A stretch of 64,000 nucleotides of DNA from Doris montereyensis (taxonomy: Eukaryota; Mollusca; Gastropoda; Nudibranchia; Dorididae): the NCBI GenBank assembly GCA_037039925.1, contig JAXRKP010000801.1, forward strand, positions 91,001 to 155,000. The letters are read 5' to 3'. The notes beneath the pieces were generated by a model, which worked only from the letters and a program-made list of their open reading frames with translations, was not told the origin of the DNA and made no database searches. Shown here in pieces: positions 1-32,948 of this stretch. Position numbers and translations under genes: made by a program. Position 1 is the first letter of the stretch; each line of letters opens with the position of its first letter.

Positions 1-1440
1 TTTACATAATATAAAATGCTAACAGTTGACTTGATGCCTGACTAGTACGAAGTGAAATATAAAATAAAAAAGCATATACATCAATATCAACAAGCTGTGA
101 ATAATGTCAAATCGAATTACTTGAAGGGATCTTTTTTTAGAAACAAAAAAGGATATCAAACTTGAACCCAAGACAAGAATCAACACTCACAAAAATAGGG
201 AAGACAATAGACATAAAGCAACTAAAATGTTGTAATTCTGAATGCATATATACAAATACAATTGTGTGAACTCAGCTCAGAGAATTCATTAGAATTCATA
301 CTATTGATAGAAAAATTATTCTTCCAGTAAATCTTAAAAAAATTACACTTTATGCATTGGATCACCAATTTCACAACAGCCAAAGTAGAAAAGGTTTGGA
401 TATAAATAATAGTTCTTCTAACATGCGATAGCTACACTTTTACCCTTTCCCTTCCCCACTTCATAAGCTTTTATCCCTTATATGAAAGATATCTTAAAGC
501 CACGACAAAGTTATAGATAAATAACAAGGCCAGGAAAATAAGCAAGAAAAAATAAATATGAAAATGAAAAGGAAACCTATAAATGGAAAATGAAACATAA
601 AATAAAATTAATTAATTAAAACATCACCTGCTAAATTTAGAAAAAACATTAATCCAAACAATGAGAACAGGTTTGCAATGTGACCCATTCAAAAACAAAA
701 AAAATCCAAAAGATGCAGATTTATTTTTCATTCCTTTTTCAAATTAGTGTTTAATAAGAATTAATAAGAGTTAATAACTAATCACACAAACTTCTTGTTT
801 CATATTAGGAAAAATAATTATGGTAAATCGCATTTCTTTAGAGACCCAAAGTCGACACTGTCTTACCTCATTGTTTTTTTTCCCCTCTCATTGAAAAGTC
901 ATGAAAAAGGAGATTGTATAATCATGGTGAGAGAAATAAGAATGAAGAAAGAAGACTACAATAAACTATTAACAAAGACAAAGAAAACAAGAAATTAATT
1001 TTTTTTTTAGCAGAAGCATGCTATAGAGAGCAATACATAGAGTATTGAACGAAAAAAAATTTTTAAGTTAAAATGTAACATATGAGTGATAATGGGGGAA
1101 ATATTTTCATAAAGAAATAAATAATTTTTTAGTTAAAGTAACGGTAACGACAACAAGGAAAATTGCATCCTGTTTTTTGTATGTTCATTTTGTAATCACT
1201 TTTTTCTAATCCAAAATTTGATATATTTATACATGTGTGTATTTTGTTGTAGAGATAAGTATACGCCTTACAGACTAGATTTAGACACAAAATCTGAAAA
1301 AGATATCAGCCGTCAACATCTCACCTAGGATGTGAAGAATTTTAATTTCCATTTAAGTAGAGGCACATTCTAGTGTGATATCGTACGTTGTTTGGTTAAA
1401 ATATTATATAATTACTCCTCAAGTTTAAACACATGATAAA
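1..1440. other. No gene or repeat recognised
   Basis: AT-rich sequence with short homopolymers. The 67-codon plus-strand frame at 795-998 has no gene-like feature. Confidence 0.6.
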
Positions 1441-1536
1441 ATATACATCATAGATGGTAAAACTTATCAACATTTAATAACAGGAAATTGTGAAAGCAAC
1501 AGAATAAGAAAAGTATTGTATTTTGATGTGACTCAC

Positions 1537-1800
1537 ATGCCATTTGCAGGATCATCAGGCGGCAATTTGCTGTTTTTCTTCTCAAAACTTTGTGGTAAAG
1601 CCCACGTATAGAAGGGATCCCAACAGTGGAATGCTTGGATAGCATTATAACATTCTCCTCAATAAAATCAGACAGTGCCTTGAATATCAAGCAATGGGAG
1701 TAGGAACACAAGGCTATCTGCTCCATTATGAATGTCACCTTTGTTTGAAGCAGTAATTTCCATTCCTTGTAATCTTTTTTTTGATATGCCTCATAGCACA
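1537..1800 (-). CDS. Unrecognised exon-like segment
   Basis: The minus strand is open for about 260 nt with a natural-looking composition (CYEAYQKKDYKEWKLLLQTK, later HSTVGIPSIRGLYHKVLRRK and ANCRLMILQMA) and ends at a consensus GTGAGT donor (1536-1531). I do not recognise a family. It may be one exon of a gene extending leftward out of the window. A second internal donor-like GTGACA exists near 1738. Confidence 0.3.
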
Positions 1801-1904
1801 TAATGGCCAAAGTAATAATATCTTACTAGTTTGAAATTAAGGATATGAAATAAATATTGAAGCCAGCAGGAACAAGACTAAACAAATACAAGTGAATAAA
1901 CAGG

Positions 1905-2155
1905 AATTTGTTTGTTTCATTGAAATTTACCCCATCCAGCATTGCGGTGATGTCAGGGTGGATTAAGAAGAAAAAGCAAGATAAAAGATAAGTGAAATAA
2001 TTAAAGGAAAGAAATAGGACCCACCAGCAGCGCCTGCCAACCACCCACAATGAACAGGAAAGATATACGGACCCCAGACACAATCGAACCCACAGCTTCT
2101 GCATCAGCACCCATTGCCTCCCCATGAAAAGAGAACGCATTACCATTACCAACCA
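1905..2155 (-). mobile_element. tRNA-derived SINE, family A, near full length
   Basis: On the minus strand it has an A-box-like TAATGGTAATGCG and B-box-like GTGGGTTCGATTG head, a body with CCTATTTCTTTCC and ATCTTGCTTTTTC, and a 3' end GATGGGGTAAATTTCAATGAAACAAACAAA. Similar bodies occur at 2333-2455, 4571-4720, 17948-18012, 44371-44510 and 49365-49496. Confidence 0.65.
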
Positions 2156-2332
2156 AGCGCTAACTATGCTCCTTTAGGATGCTAAATATTTTTGTGTTTG
2201 TCCTTACAAGTTTGAGATATAGAAAGACGTCAGGCTTCCATATACCTGGTCCTTATCAAAATCACTTGATACAATCATAAAATTATCTCATCTAATTTAA
2301 AGATCACATAAACCTCAGAAATTATACAAGCT

Positions 2333-2455
2333 TTTGTTTCAGAGAAGTTTATCCCCTACACCATATGCAGCAATCTCAGGATAAAATTCAGAGGAAACAG
2401 CAAGATGAAAGACATGTAAAAGAGTGATAGGAAAGAAGTAGGACCTACCAGTAAC
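2333..2455 (-). mobile_element. SINE family A, partial copy
   Basis: Minus strand GGTAGGTCCTACTTCTTTCC...CATCTTGCTGTTTCCTC...GAGATTGCTGCATATGG, ending TCTGAAACAAA. It is the body and tail of the 1905-2155 family and directly abuts the LINE 3' end. Confidence 0.6.
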
Positions 2456-2896
2456 ACCTGCCAATGCTATGTAAGCAGTATTGGAACTACTCTCAATCTT
2501 TTTAATATGTGTCCCAGTAGGTGGAACATCATTTATATCAATCCCAAATTTGTCCTCAACTTTCTGTCTAAAGTCATTCAAGTCTTTCTTCAAAACTCAT
2601 CTTTTTAATGAACGTTTTAAAAATAATGCTTTCACACTGTATCTTATCACTCTTATGACAATTCCTCTTTAAATGAAGTTTTAAACCTCATATGTCGTTA
2701 ATCAGTTCACATTTTATTGTCATTTCTATCGTATATTTCAATGTTCAAATCTATTGATCATGCTTCCTTATTGTCTTAAATATGTAAAGCACCATGAGAC
2801 TAATTATAGGTGAATGGCGTTAAATAAATGCATTTATTATTATTATTATTATTATTACTATTATTATTATAATTATTATTACTATTATTATTATCG

Positions 2897-2966
<70 letters not shown>
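2455..2966 (+). mobile_element. LINE 3' end with TTA-repeat tail
   Basis: The plus strand reads LSSTFCLKSFKSFFKTHLFN, the stereotyped C-terminus of CR1/L2-like LINE polyproteins (xSSFKxxLKTHLF). A 3' UTR ends in AATATGTAAAGCACCATGAGAC...AAATAAATGCATTTATTATTATT, the usual 3' end that leads into a (TTA)n tail (2826-2966). Only the last ~0.5 kb of the element is present. Confidence 0.7.
2826..2966. repeat. (TTA)n microsatellite
   Basis: About 140 bp of TTA with rare ACT and CGT interruptions. It is the tail of the LINE 3' end. Confidence 0.97.
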
Positions 2967-3244
2967 ATGGCTATTGATTGGGGAATGGAGGAGTGCAGGA
3001 AGAGGAAGCGAGATGGACTTATTGTACTGTATTTGTTGTCTTCAAGAAAATTACATATTCTGATCAAACTCTGTAGGAGGTAAAAGGTTTAGCAACTGCA
3101 AGAGTTGACTGTGTGGACTGGCCAACCACCTCATGTGTAGGCTGATAATATAATCAACTCTGATTACACATATAGTGAGAGGTTTATTAATAAACTCTCG
3201 CTGACTGGGTCCAACACCAATCGGATTGTGTCTACCTACCATTG

Positions 3245-3325
3245 ATAAAAATAAAGATAAAGATAAAGATGGATTTATAGTCTGTATCCTCTCACAAGTA
3301 CAGACTGTAAATCATGTACCATTAA
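3245..3325 (+). repeat. Interspersed repeat family D, fragment
   Basis: ATAAAGATAAAGATAAAGATGGATTTATAGTCTGTATCC...CAAGTACAGACTGTAAATCATGTACC, as in the 45620 copy. Confidence 0.5.
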
Positions 3326-4329
3326 TCCAAAATATAATAGATGTTGAGGAGAATATGTCAAATATAATGCGAACCACGACTTAAGCTGGGAACTTTATCT
3401 CTTGAGCACTAGGAGGCACCAAATAATAATGACCTTAACAACAAAGCAGTCCCCGCCTCTCCATCTCCCTCCCCCCCCTCCCCTATTTCTTTATAATTAG
3501 CTACGAGGTAAGTGACCAACGACACAATTTAGTACCTGATAAATTTTGAACAGACAAATAAATCAAGAGAATTTCGCAAAACAAACGTTTAGAGAATGTA
3601 CAAAGCATTATTGATATCTGAGAGACAAAGATGACTTTTATTTTCATTGAGTCAAAATAAAACACTTGTAAATGCAGTAAATTGTTTCAGAACATGATGA
3701 CATTTTTTGTCGTTTTGTCAAAGTTTTTACATTTTTTAAACATTTGAAAGACTATTACAATAGACAACGTTTGCACTTTTGCTTTAGAACAGTTCTTAGC
3801 TTTACGCTAGTTTTAACACAAACGGGTATTTAAGTCATTGGAATCAAGAGCGTAAAAATACCAAGACAAATTAGTCTTTCGTCTCATAACCTCAAAGGCG
3901 ATTAAAAAAAGTGATTTAATTAGTGAATTTGGAAAGAAATGTAAAACCAAATTTATGAATATGAGCAAATATCTTCAAACTCATAACAGATCAAATCTTT
4001 TATTCCTCATTTCCCCATATTTTTCTGCAATGAATTGTTCATACAGACATAACATAAACTTTGACAATTTAAAAGAAGAAAAATATTTTAAGCATTTATG
4101 CCATTTTCACATCGCAACTTGAGCAGACAAAGTAAATTAATTGTGAAAATTAAGCAAGAAACGAAAACAATTATTAATAATTTTTAAAAAGTCCAAAATA
4201 TACTGGGTTTTACAAAGTAAAAATCACTTATGACTCTATTAAGTGATGATATTAGCTTCAGAGTATGAATGAGTTTCATGACGATTTTTGTGACTTAATG
4301 CCCTGTCTAAATAATTGCCAACATGACAT

Positions 4330-4524
4330 TTTTTGTATATGTCATACATATTCTAATCACGTAATGATTAAATACATGAAGAATCTATGCTGTTTATGTG
4401 TGAAGAATAATTCATGAATAGTGCAAGTGTGTTGTTTTTCCTATTGTATTGAAGGTATTGAAACACCAAAACAATGTGACACTTTTTGGACGATAAAGTT
4501 GTATCTTATCTTATCTTATCTTAC
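4330..4524 (+). repeat. Retroelement 3' end with short TTATC tail
   Basis: CATACATATTCTAATCACGTAATGATTAAAT, later TATTGTATTGAAGGTATTG-AAACAC and then TTATC x4. The same landmarks in the same order occur at 58925-59058. Family unknown (LINE or SINE 3' end). Confidence 0.6.
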
Positions 4525-4570
4525 AATGAAAGGCAGGCAAGGGGTAAGAAAATTCAGTGCAGGATGAGAA

Positions 4571-4720
4571 ATTTTGTTTGTTTGTTTGTTTCAGTGAAAG
4601 TTACTCTGTCTACCATAGGAAGTGATCGCATGGTGAATTGAAAGGAAACAGCAAGATAAAATATAAGCAAAAGAGTGCAAGGAATGAAGTATGACCTACC
4701 AGTAGCATCCGCCAACCGTA
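4571..4720 (-). mobile_element. SINE family A, partial copy
   Basis: Minus strand GGTAGGTCATACTTCATTCC, a diverged CTTGCTGTTTCC body and tail GAAACAAACAAACAAA (TTTGTTTGTTTGTTTC on plus at 4573-4594). Confidence 0.6.
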
Positions 4721-5702
4721 TGCGACAAAGTTTGTGAAATGTAAAATTCACTTCCATGAATCTCAAAAGCTTGTAGCCACTCCAATGTCAACATTGCTAG
4801 CACATAGCTGCCAACCTTTTCAATTCAAATCCAGTAATACTCTGGAAAACACTGATAATTTGACTGCAAGTTAAATTTTTAAAATCCACCGATCGCTGGC
4901 AGAGTGGCAGTGTGGCAGTGTGATTGGTTTTTTTGCCAACTCAAAATTGTGTCTGCAGACTTTCACTCCAATCTTTCAGAGTTTCAGCCATAACTGAGAA
5001 TTTATTTTCATTTTTACCCCTCATATATCGAATATGTATGATACATACATACTTTTTAAGGTCAAAATAGACTTACAGACTCTCAAAGCCAAAAAACAAC
5101 AACATACTAAGTACGTTATTCACGTATTAGTTGGCAGCTTTGCTAGCATAACTTCAATGTTGTAAACATGGAAAAGAAACAAAACAAACAACAAATCAAA
5201 CATAAATGTATGCATGGCTTGGTAACAAACGAAGAAGATTCCACACCAAATTTCTCTCTGTCTAAGTGTAAATAAATTGAGATCTTTACATTGCACAAAC
5301 AGCCCCACTGAGATTCAAAGATATCGCAGTATCTCCTTTACAAACTTATTCATGTCCTCGCTCCTCTGCCAGATTCTCCAAAATAAAAAAAAACAAAACA
5401 CAATCCAATAAAAATCGTCTCCTCCCCTCAATCCATACCCGAAACAATCCAATACTCCCCTCAAATACTGACCCCTGACCTCCAATGACATAAAACCTCA
5501 GGAAACAGATGAACGGGATAATCCTAATCATATCTACAACAACAATAAGGATTGCAAGCCTTGAAAATAAACTTAAATGTATGTATTTCCATTTTGGTCA
5601 CTTGATGGAAAAGGAAACAGTAAAATAAAATAAAAGAAATTTTGTAATATGAAAAAAAGAGAAAGAGGGTTACAGGGAATTGTGAAAGAAAAAAAGAAAA
5701 GA

Positions 5703-5996
<294 letters not shown>

Positions 5997-6439
5997 ATAG
6001 AGACATCCATCGGAAGGTACCCCTGTTCATCCGGGTCAAGGATCTTGGAAGGCAACGCTTTCAAAGTTAGTATGTGTAAACAAATAGAAAAAAAGAGTTA
6101 GGCACCAATTACAATGTAATCACTGCTTTCAATGACCAGTAGGAAGAAAAGGCTAAGGGGGAGGATACGTGAGTATTACAATAAGAAACAATAAAAAAAA
6201 AGGCATTGTCATAATATCACTAATAAATAGTTCATTCTTATACACAGCTTCCTACACACAGCTGTCACCAGTTTTCACAGCACCAATAATAATCCAAACC
6301 CTGAAACTCATTCGCAACCTAAATGAGCCTACAGGGATTTGCCCATTGCTCAATGGCCATCTTTGGTTTGCCTCGTTTAAATAAAAAAATAAAAAAACGA
6401 AAACATGTCATGCTTTAGTGATGAAAGTGGATGTGGAAA

Positions 6440-8890
<2,451 letters not shown>

Positions 8891-8892
8891 AT

Positions 8893-9362
<470 letters not shown>

Positions 9363-10674
9363 AGACAGCCAAGAGGCGTAGATATGGACTGACTACAAAT
9401 ATTTATGAACAGGTAAGAAGAGAAACTTAGCAACATGGAAGGAAACAAAAAAATGTGGGAAGAAAAATAGTTGAAAAACAGTAAAGGACAAAAGTTCACC
9501 CCCACAACAACAAAAAAGAAACAGAGAAAATAGAGAAAACAAGACAACAACAAAAATAAAATAAACTGAAAATCAAACACAGCAACCATAACCAAAACAA
9601 AATTCTCCACAAAACAAGATGTCAGGTTAAATAAGATTGCAATGATAGCATAAAATTTGACACAGATGAAACATGTAACATTTCAAAATGATTTTATGAA
9701 GGGCATTTCAAAGGCGAATGGCAGGTCTAGATAAAATGAGAAAATGACAAAAGCGTCACTACGATCAAATTGTGATTTCCCAATGCAAGAGAAGTGTGGA
9801 TGAAATCAGAAGATGTGTAAGTTCTTTGTACCCTTATCACTTCCTGGCCAATATGATTTGATAAATGAGAAGATGGACCGCTGCCTTTTGAGCAAATGGG
9901 GTTTTCTTTGTGAGACATTATCTCAGTGTCAACAAATACAGATGATTTTGTTTTCTTCCTTTTCTGAGATATAATGGCATTGCAGTCTTAACAGTAAATG
10001 TAAAAAAATTACACAGTTCTATTTGATTTAATCATATTGAAGCTATAAGATATTTGTGTCCTCAAAATGATAAACCAAGAGAAAGAGAAAATAAAAAAAT
10101 AAAAGATAGAAGAAAGAAAGAAAGACTCATTGGAATGCATACCATAAACTCTACTAACATTGACACATTTAGGAGACTACTGTCAACTTATTAGGAGGAC
10201 AATGAAAGATGTAAACGTGTATTGGTCCTTTAAAACCGCGGGTTTTCACAGACATGAAGAAGAAGAAGAAGAAGAAAACACAGACAGTTGCAAAAGTTTT
10301 CTTACAATATTACCAACCTTCATGTGTTATTATTTCTTATTATTATGGTTTACATGGTACAAAATCATCAATGATAATACTTGCTATGACAAATGTTGAC
10401 ACTGTAAACCCATGTATTTATATAAATAAAATATAAACACAAAGCTTGTTGAAGAAAATAAATTTAAAAAATATACAAACAAGGTAGATCTATAGAACAA
10501 AACAGTATCATTTAAAAACGACCAAAAAATGTCACGTTGACCCCCATGAGGACACAACACAGATGTGACCCGATCCAATGCTGCCTTCTGGTGCCACATC
10601 TGAAACAAGACCCTGAATCCTAGGGGACATAATGTTTGTCTGTGTGGATGAACGCTGATTTTCTTTTATCCATG
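9363..10674. other. No gene recognised
   Basis: AT-rich with (GAA)n at 10257-10275. Frames of 60-80 codons carry no motif. Confidence 0.5.
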
Positions 10675-10990
10675 TCTTCCATCATCTGATTTGATTTGAT
10701 CTACCTACATCCACAACTCAGGTGATCTCGGACGTTTAGGTAGAATGTTTAATTCTGCCCGGGCTGCCTTGTAAACGGCCAAGGGATCTTCAACCTGCAC
10801 AAAGTGACATCCTTTTTATCGCCAATCTCCGATGAGACTAGGTGTCCCTCCACCTACCTGGACCAGAGGGATAGGTTTTACTGAAAAAACTTGAGAAACG
10901 TTTTTCAAGTGTCGGTGGTGCTTGGAACACGACCTTTGTGTTGAGAGGCCAACATGTTGCCTCTGGTCTACTCAGTCCCCCCTTGCATGA
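10675..10990 (-). mobile_element. tRNA-derived SINE, family B
   Basis: Plus strand reads the tail first: TTTGATTTGATCTACCTACATCCACAACTCAGGTGATC, then GGCCAAGGGATCTTCAACCTGCACAAAGTG, CCTGGACCAGAGGG, and ends in the complement of a tRNA-like head (GAGGCCAACATGTTGCCTCTGGTCTACTCAGTCC). It matches the copies at 17316, 42826, 53250 and 60420. Confidence 0.75.
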
Positions 10991-11025
10991 TCAATGATCC
11001 CATGGTTTGGATGGTTTGAGGCACA

Positions 11026-13118
11026 CCACCCAATGAACTGTCATGGGATCTTCAAAGAACAAAACCAAATATGCACACAACCCAATGAACTGTCATGGGA
11101 TCTTCAAGGAGCAACTCAAGACCAAATGTACACACAGCCCAATGAACCGTCATGGGATCTTCAAGGAGCAACTCAAGACCAAATGTACACACAACCCAAT
11201 GAACTGTCATGGGATCTTCAAGGAGCAACTCAAGACCAAATGTACACACAAGCCAATGAACTGTCACAGGATCTTCAAGGAGCAACTCAAGACCAAATGT
11301 ACACACAACCCAATGAACTGTCATGGGATCTTCAAGGAGCAACTCAAGACCAAATGTACACACAACCCAATGAACTGTCATGGGATCTTCAAGGAGCAAC
11401 TCAAAACCTAATGTACACACAGCCCAATGAACTGTCACAGGATCTTCAAGGAGCAACTCAAGACCAAATGTACACACAGCCCAATGAACTGTCACAGGAT
11501 CTTCAAGGAGCAACTCAAGACCAAATGTACACACAGCCCAATGAACTGTCATGGGATCTTCAAGGAGCAACTCAAGACCAAATGTACACACAACCCAATG
11601 AACTGTCATGACCAAATGGATCTTCGGGATCTTCAGGAGCAACTCAAGACCAAATGTACACACAACCCAATGAACTGTCATGGGATCTTCAAGGAGCAAC
11701 TCAAGACCAAATGTACACACAGCCCAATGAACTGTCATGGGATCTTCAAGGAGCAACTCAAGACCAAATGTACACACAACCCAATGAACTGTCATGGGAT
11801 CTTCAAGGAGCAACTCAAGACCAAATGTACACACAACCCAATGAACTGGGATCTTCATGGGATCTAATTCAAGGACTGTCAACTTCAAGAGCAACTCAAA
11901 ACCTAATGTACACACAGCCCAATGAACTGTCATGGGATCTTCAAGGAGCAACTCAAGACCAAATGTACACACAACCCAATGAACTGTCATGGGATCTTCA
12001 AGGAACAACTCACACAGCCCAATGAACTGTCATGGGATCTTGCAACTCAAGACACACAACCCAATGAACTGTCATGGGATCTTCAAGGAGCAACTCAACT
12101 CAAGACTCATATGCACACACAGCCCAATGAACTGTCATGGGATCTTCAAGGAGCAACTCAAGACCAAATGTACACACAGCCCAATGAACTGTCACAGGAT
12201 CTTCAAGGAGCAACTCAAGGCCAAATGTACACACAGCCCAATGAACTGTCATGGGATCTTCAAGGAGCAACTCAAGACCAAATGTACACACAACCCAATG
12301 AACTGTTATGGGATCTTCAAGGAGCAACTCAAAATCTAATGTACACACATCTTCAAGGAGCAACTCAAGACCAAAGCCCAATGAACTGTCATGGGATCTT
12401 CAAGGAGCAACTCAAAACCTAATGTACACACAGCCCAATGAACTGTCATGGGATCTTCAATGAAGCAACTCAAAACCAAATGTACACACAGCCCAATGAA
12501 CTGTCATGGGATCTTCAAGGAGCAACTCAAAGACTAAATGATCTTACACACAGCCCAATGAACTGTCATGGGATCTTCAAGGAGCAACTCAAGACCAAAT
12601 GTACACACAGCCCAATGAACTGTCATGGGATCTTCAAGGAGCAACTCAAGACCAAATGTACACACAGCCCAATGAACTGTCATGGGATCTTCAAGGAGCA
12701 AATCAAGACTAAATGTACACACAGTCCAATGAACTGTCATGGGATCTTTAAGGTGCAACTCAAGACTAAATATACACACAGCCCAATGGACTGTCATTGG
12801 ATCTTTAAGGTGCAACTCAAGACTAAATGTACACACAGTCCAATGGACTGTCATGGGATCTTCAAGGAGCAACTCAAGACTAAATGTACACACAGCCCAA
12901 TGAACTGTCATGGGATCTTCAAGGAGCAACTCAAGACTAAATGTACACACAGCCCAATGAACTGTCATGGGATCTTCAAGGAGCAACTCAAGACTAAATG
13001 TACACACAGTCCAATGAACTGTCACAGGATCTTCAAGGAGCAACTCAAGACTATATGTACACAGAGCCCAATGAACTGTCATGGGATCTTCAAGGTGCAA
13101 CTCAAGACTAAATATACA
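11026..13118. repeat. 57-bp minisatellite, about 36 units
   Basis: The unit is about 57 bp (CCCAATGAACTGTCATGGGA, TCTTCAAGGAGCAACTCAAG, ACCAAATGTACACACA). Successive CCCAATGAAC copies at 11081 and 11138 show the period. Variants include CAGG/TGGG after GTCA, GACTAAAT in the last third, and short deletions or insertions at 11600-11640, 11840-11900 and 12000-12110. Because 57 is divisible by three, long open frames appear on both strands. These are treated as artefacts. Confidence 0.95.
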
Positions 13119-13149
13119 TGGAACCCCTTGAGTTGTTTTTTTTTCAATT

Positions 13150-13360
13150 TCAAATTCAATAGGACTAAAATAGTGGCAGAGGCCTAACGATTAAGCAACC
13201 AGACTGAGGACTATGCTATCCTGGGTTCGAATCCTGGCAATGTTAAGCCTGATGTTGTATTCCTTGGAAATACTACTCCACACACATTTTCCCACTCATG
13301 GGCAAATAGGCAGCAGTATTACCTAGGAAGTAAAACCTGTGACATGCTAGCATCCCACCA
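13150..13360 (+). mobile_element. tRNA-derived SINE next to the 57-bp array
   Basis: tRNA-like head GTGGCAGAGGCCTAACGATTAAGCAACCAGACTGAGG and perfect B-box GGGTTCGAATCC at 13223-13234. A body follows of CACACATTTTCCCACTCATGGGCAAATAGG. The anticodon-stem region is irregular, so it is not a functional tRNA. Confidence 0.65.
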
Positions 13361-14437
13361 AAGGAGGCAATGTGTCATAACTTGTTGCAATTCAAGCCAT
13401 AGAAACTGAGGTATTCTCTGGCTTTATGTACCATAACAGCTCTGACTGAACTTGAGAGTAATAGCACTAAGTGGTGGATCAAGCAACACTTTCATTATAA
13501 ATTTTGGACAAGGACATGGTAAATATGAGGTCAAGCTACTGTAAATAATTAATTTGTATTTACTATCCCGGGCTTTGGAATGACAATCTGGAGGAGACTA
13601 CATATATGCATGTAAGCTCTTTGTGTTAAAAATACGTAAATTTGTTCTCAGAATCAAATTTCAATAGAAGTTTTCTTCTACAAAAGAAAAAAATTTCAAC
13701 AACAAAAAAACCCAACAAAAAATGTTGATGATAATGAAGATGATGACAAGTTTAACGGTTCAATGAAGTATCATTTGTAGAAATACCTTTCTTTATGAGG
13801 AATTAATAAACTTTTCCCCACAATCAAGAAAGGCAAAAAAATATTGAACTACCTTTGTAAAAATATTGACTAGACGTAGGAGATTTCTCTCAATTCAAAT
13901 ATTTATGAACAAAACTGCAAAAAGAGTTGAATATTTTCCCTCTGAAAATTAAAGACCATTGGGAAATTGTAATGAAAATCAATCTAAATACAAAAACGAT
14001 TTAAAGTCAAACAGTTGCGTCCTACTCTTACCCTGCATAACTTATTCAATACAACAATATTCTAAATATCATATGCAAGGTATATAACAATACATGGCAC
14101 AATACATGATATCATGTGTGCTTCTTTGTAAGTTCAAAAATGCGTTTCTGCATTCTCTACGTTAGTTCCATGGACATACATGATATAAACCAGTGGTTCT
14201 CATAGTAGGTATGCTGCCTGCCATGGGGGTTTGCGGAAAATTCTTTCTAGGACATGGTTAGGGGGAGAAGAGGGAGCGAATCTGGGGTTTGTTGAGAAAA
14301 ATGTGGCCTTTTCAATATTAGATTATCCTCGTTTTAAAATTTGCAAAGGGTATTTTTGTGTGGGGAAATGGGGTGGGGATGGACGTGTCCTTAAGAGGCA
14401 AAATAGGTGGCAGCATGAACATTTGGGAACCGCTGAT
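13360..14437. other. SOWAH 3' flank, no other feature recognised
   Basis: Downstream of the SOWAH stop on the minus strand. It should contain the 3' UTR, but no convincing AATAAA was fixed. Confidence 0.4.

Positions 14438-32948
<18,511 letters not shown>

Noticed and set aside
2339..2593. 84-codon minus-strand frame
   Set aside because: A chimera of the antisense of a LINE 3' end and a SINE body.
11052..13187. Long open frames on both strands of the 57-bp array, resembling a repetitive protein or a CRISPR-like array
   Set aside because: The period is a multiple of three, all frames stay open without start context, and there are no unique spacers. It is a minisatellite.
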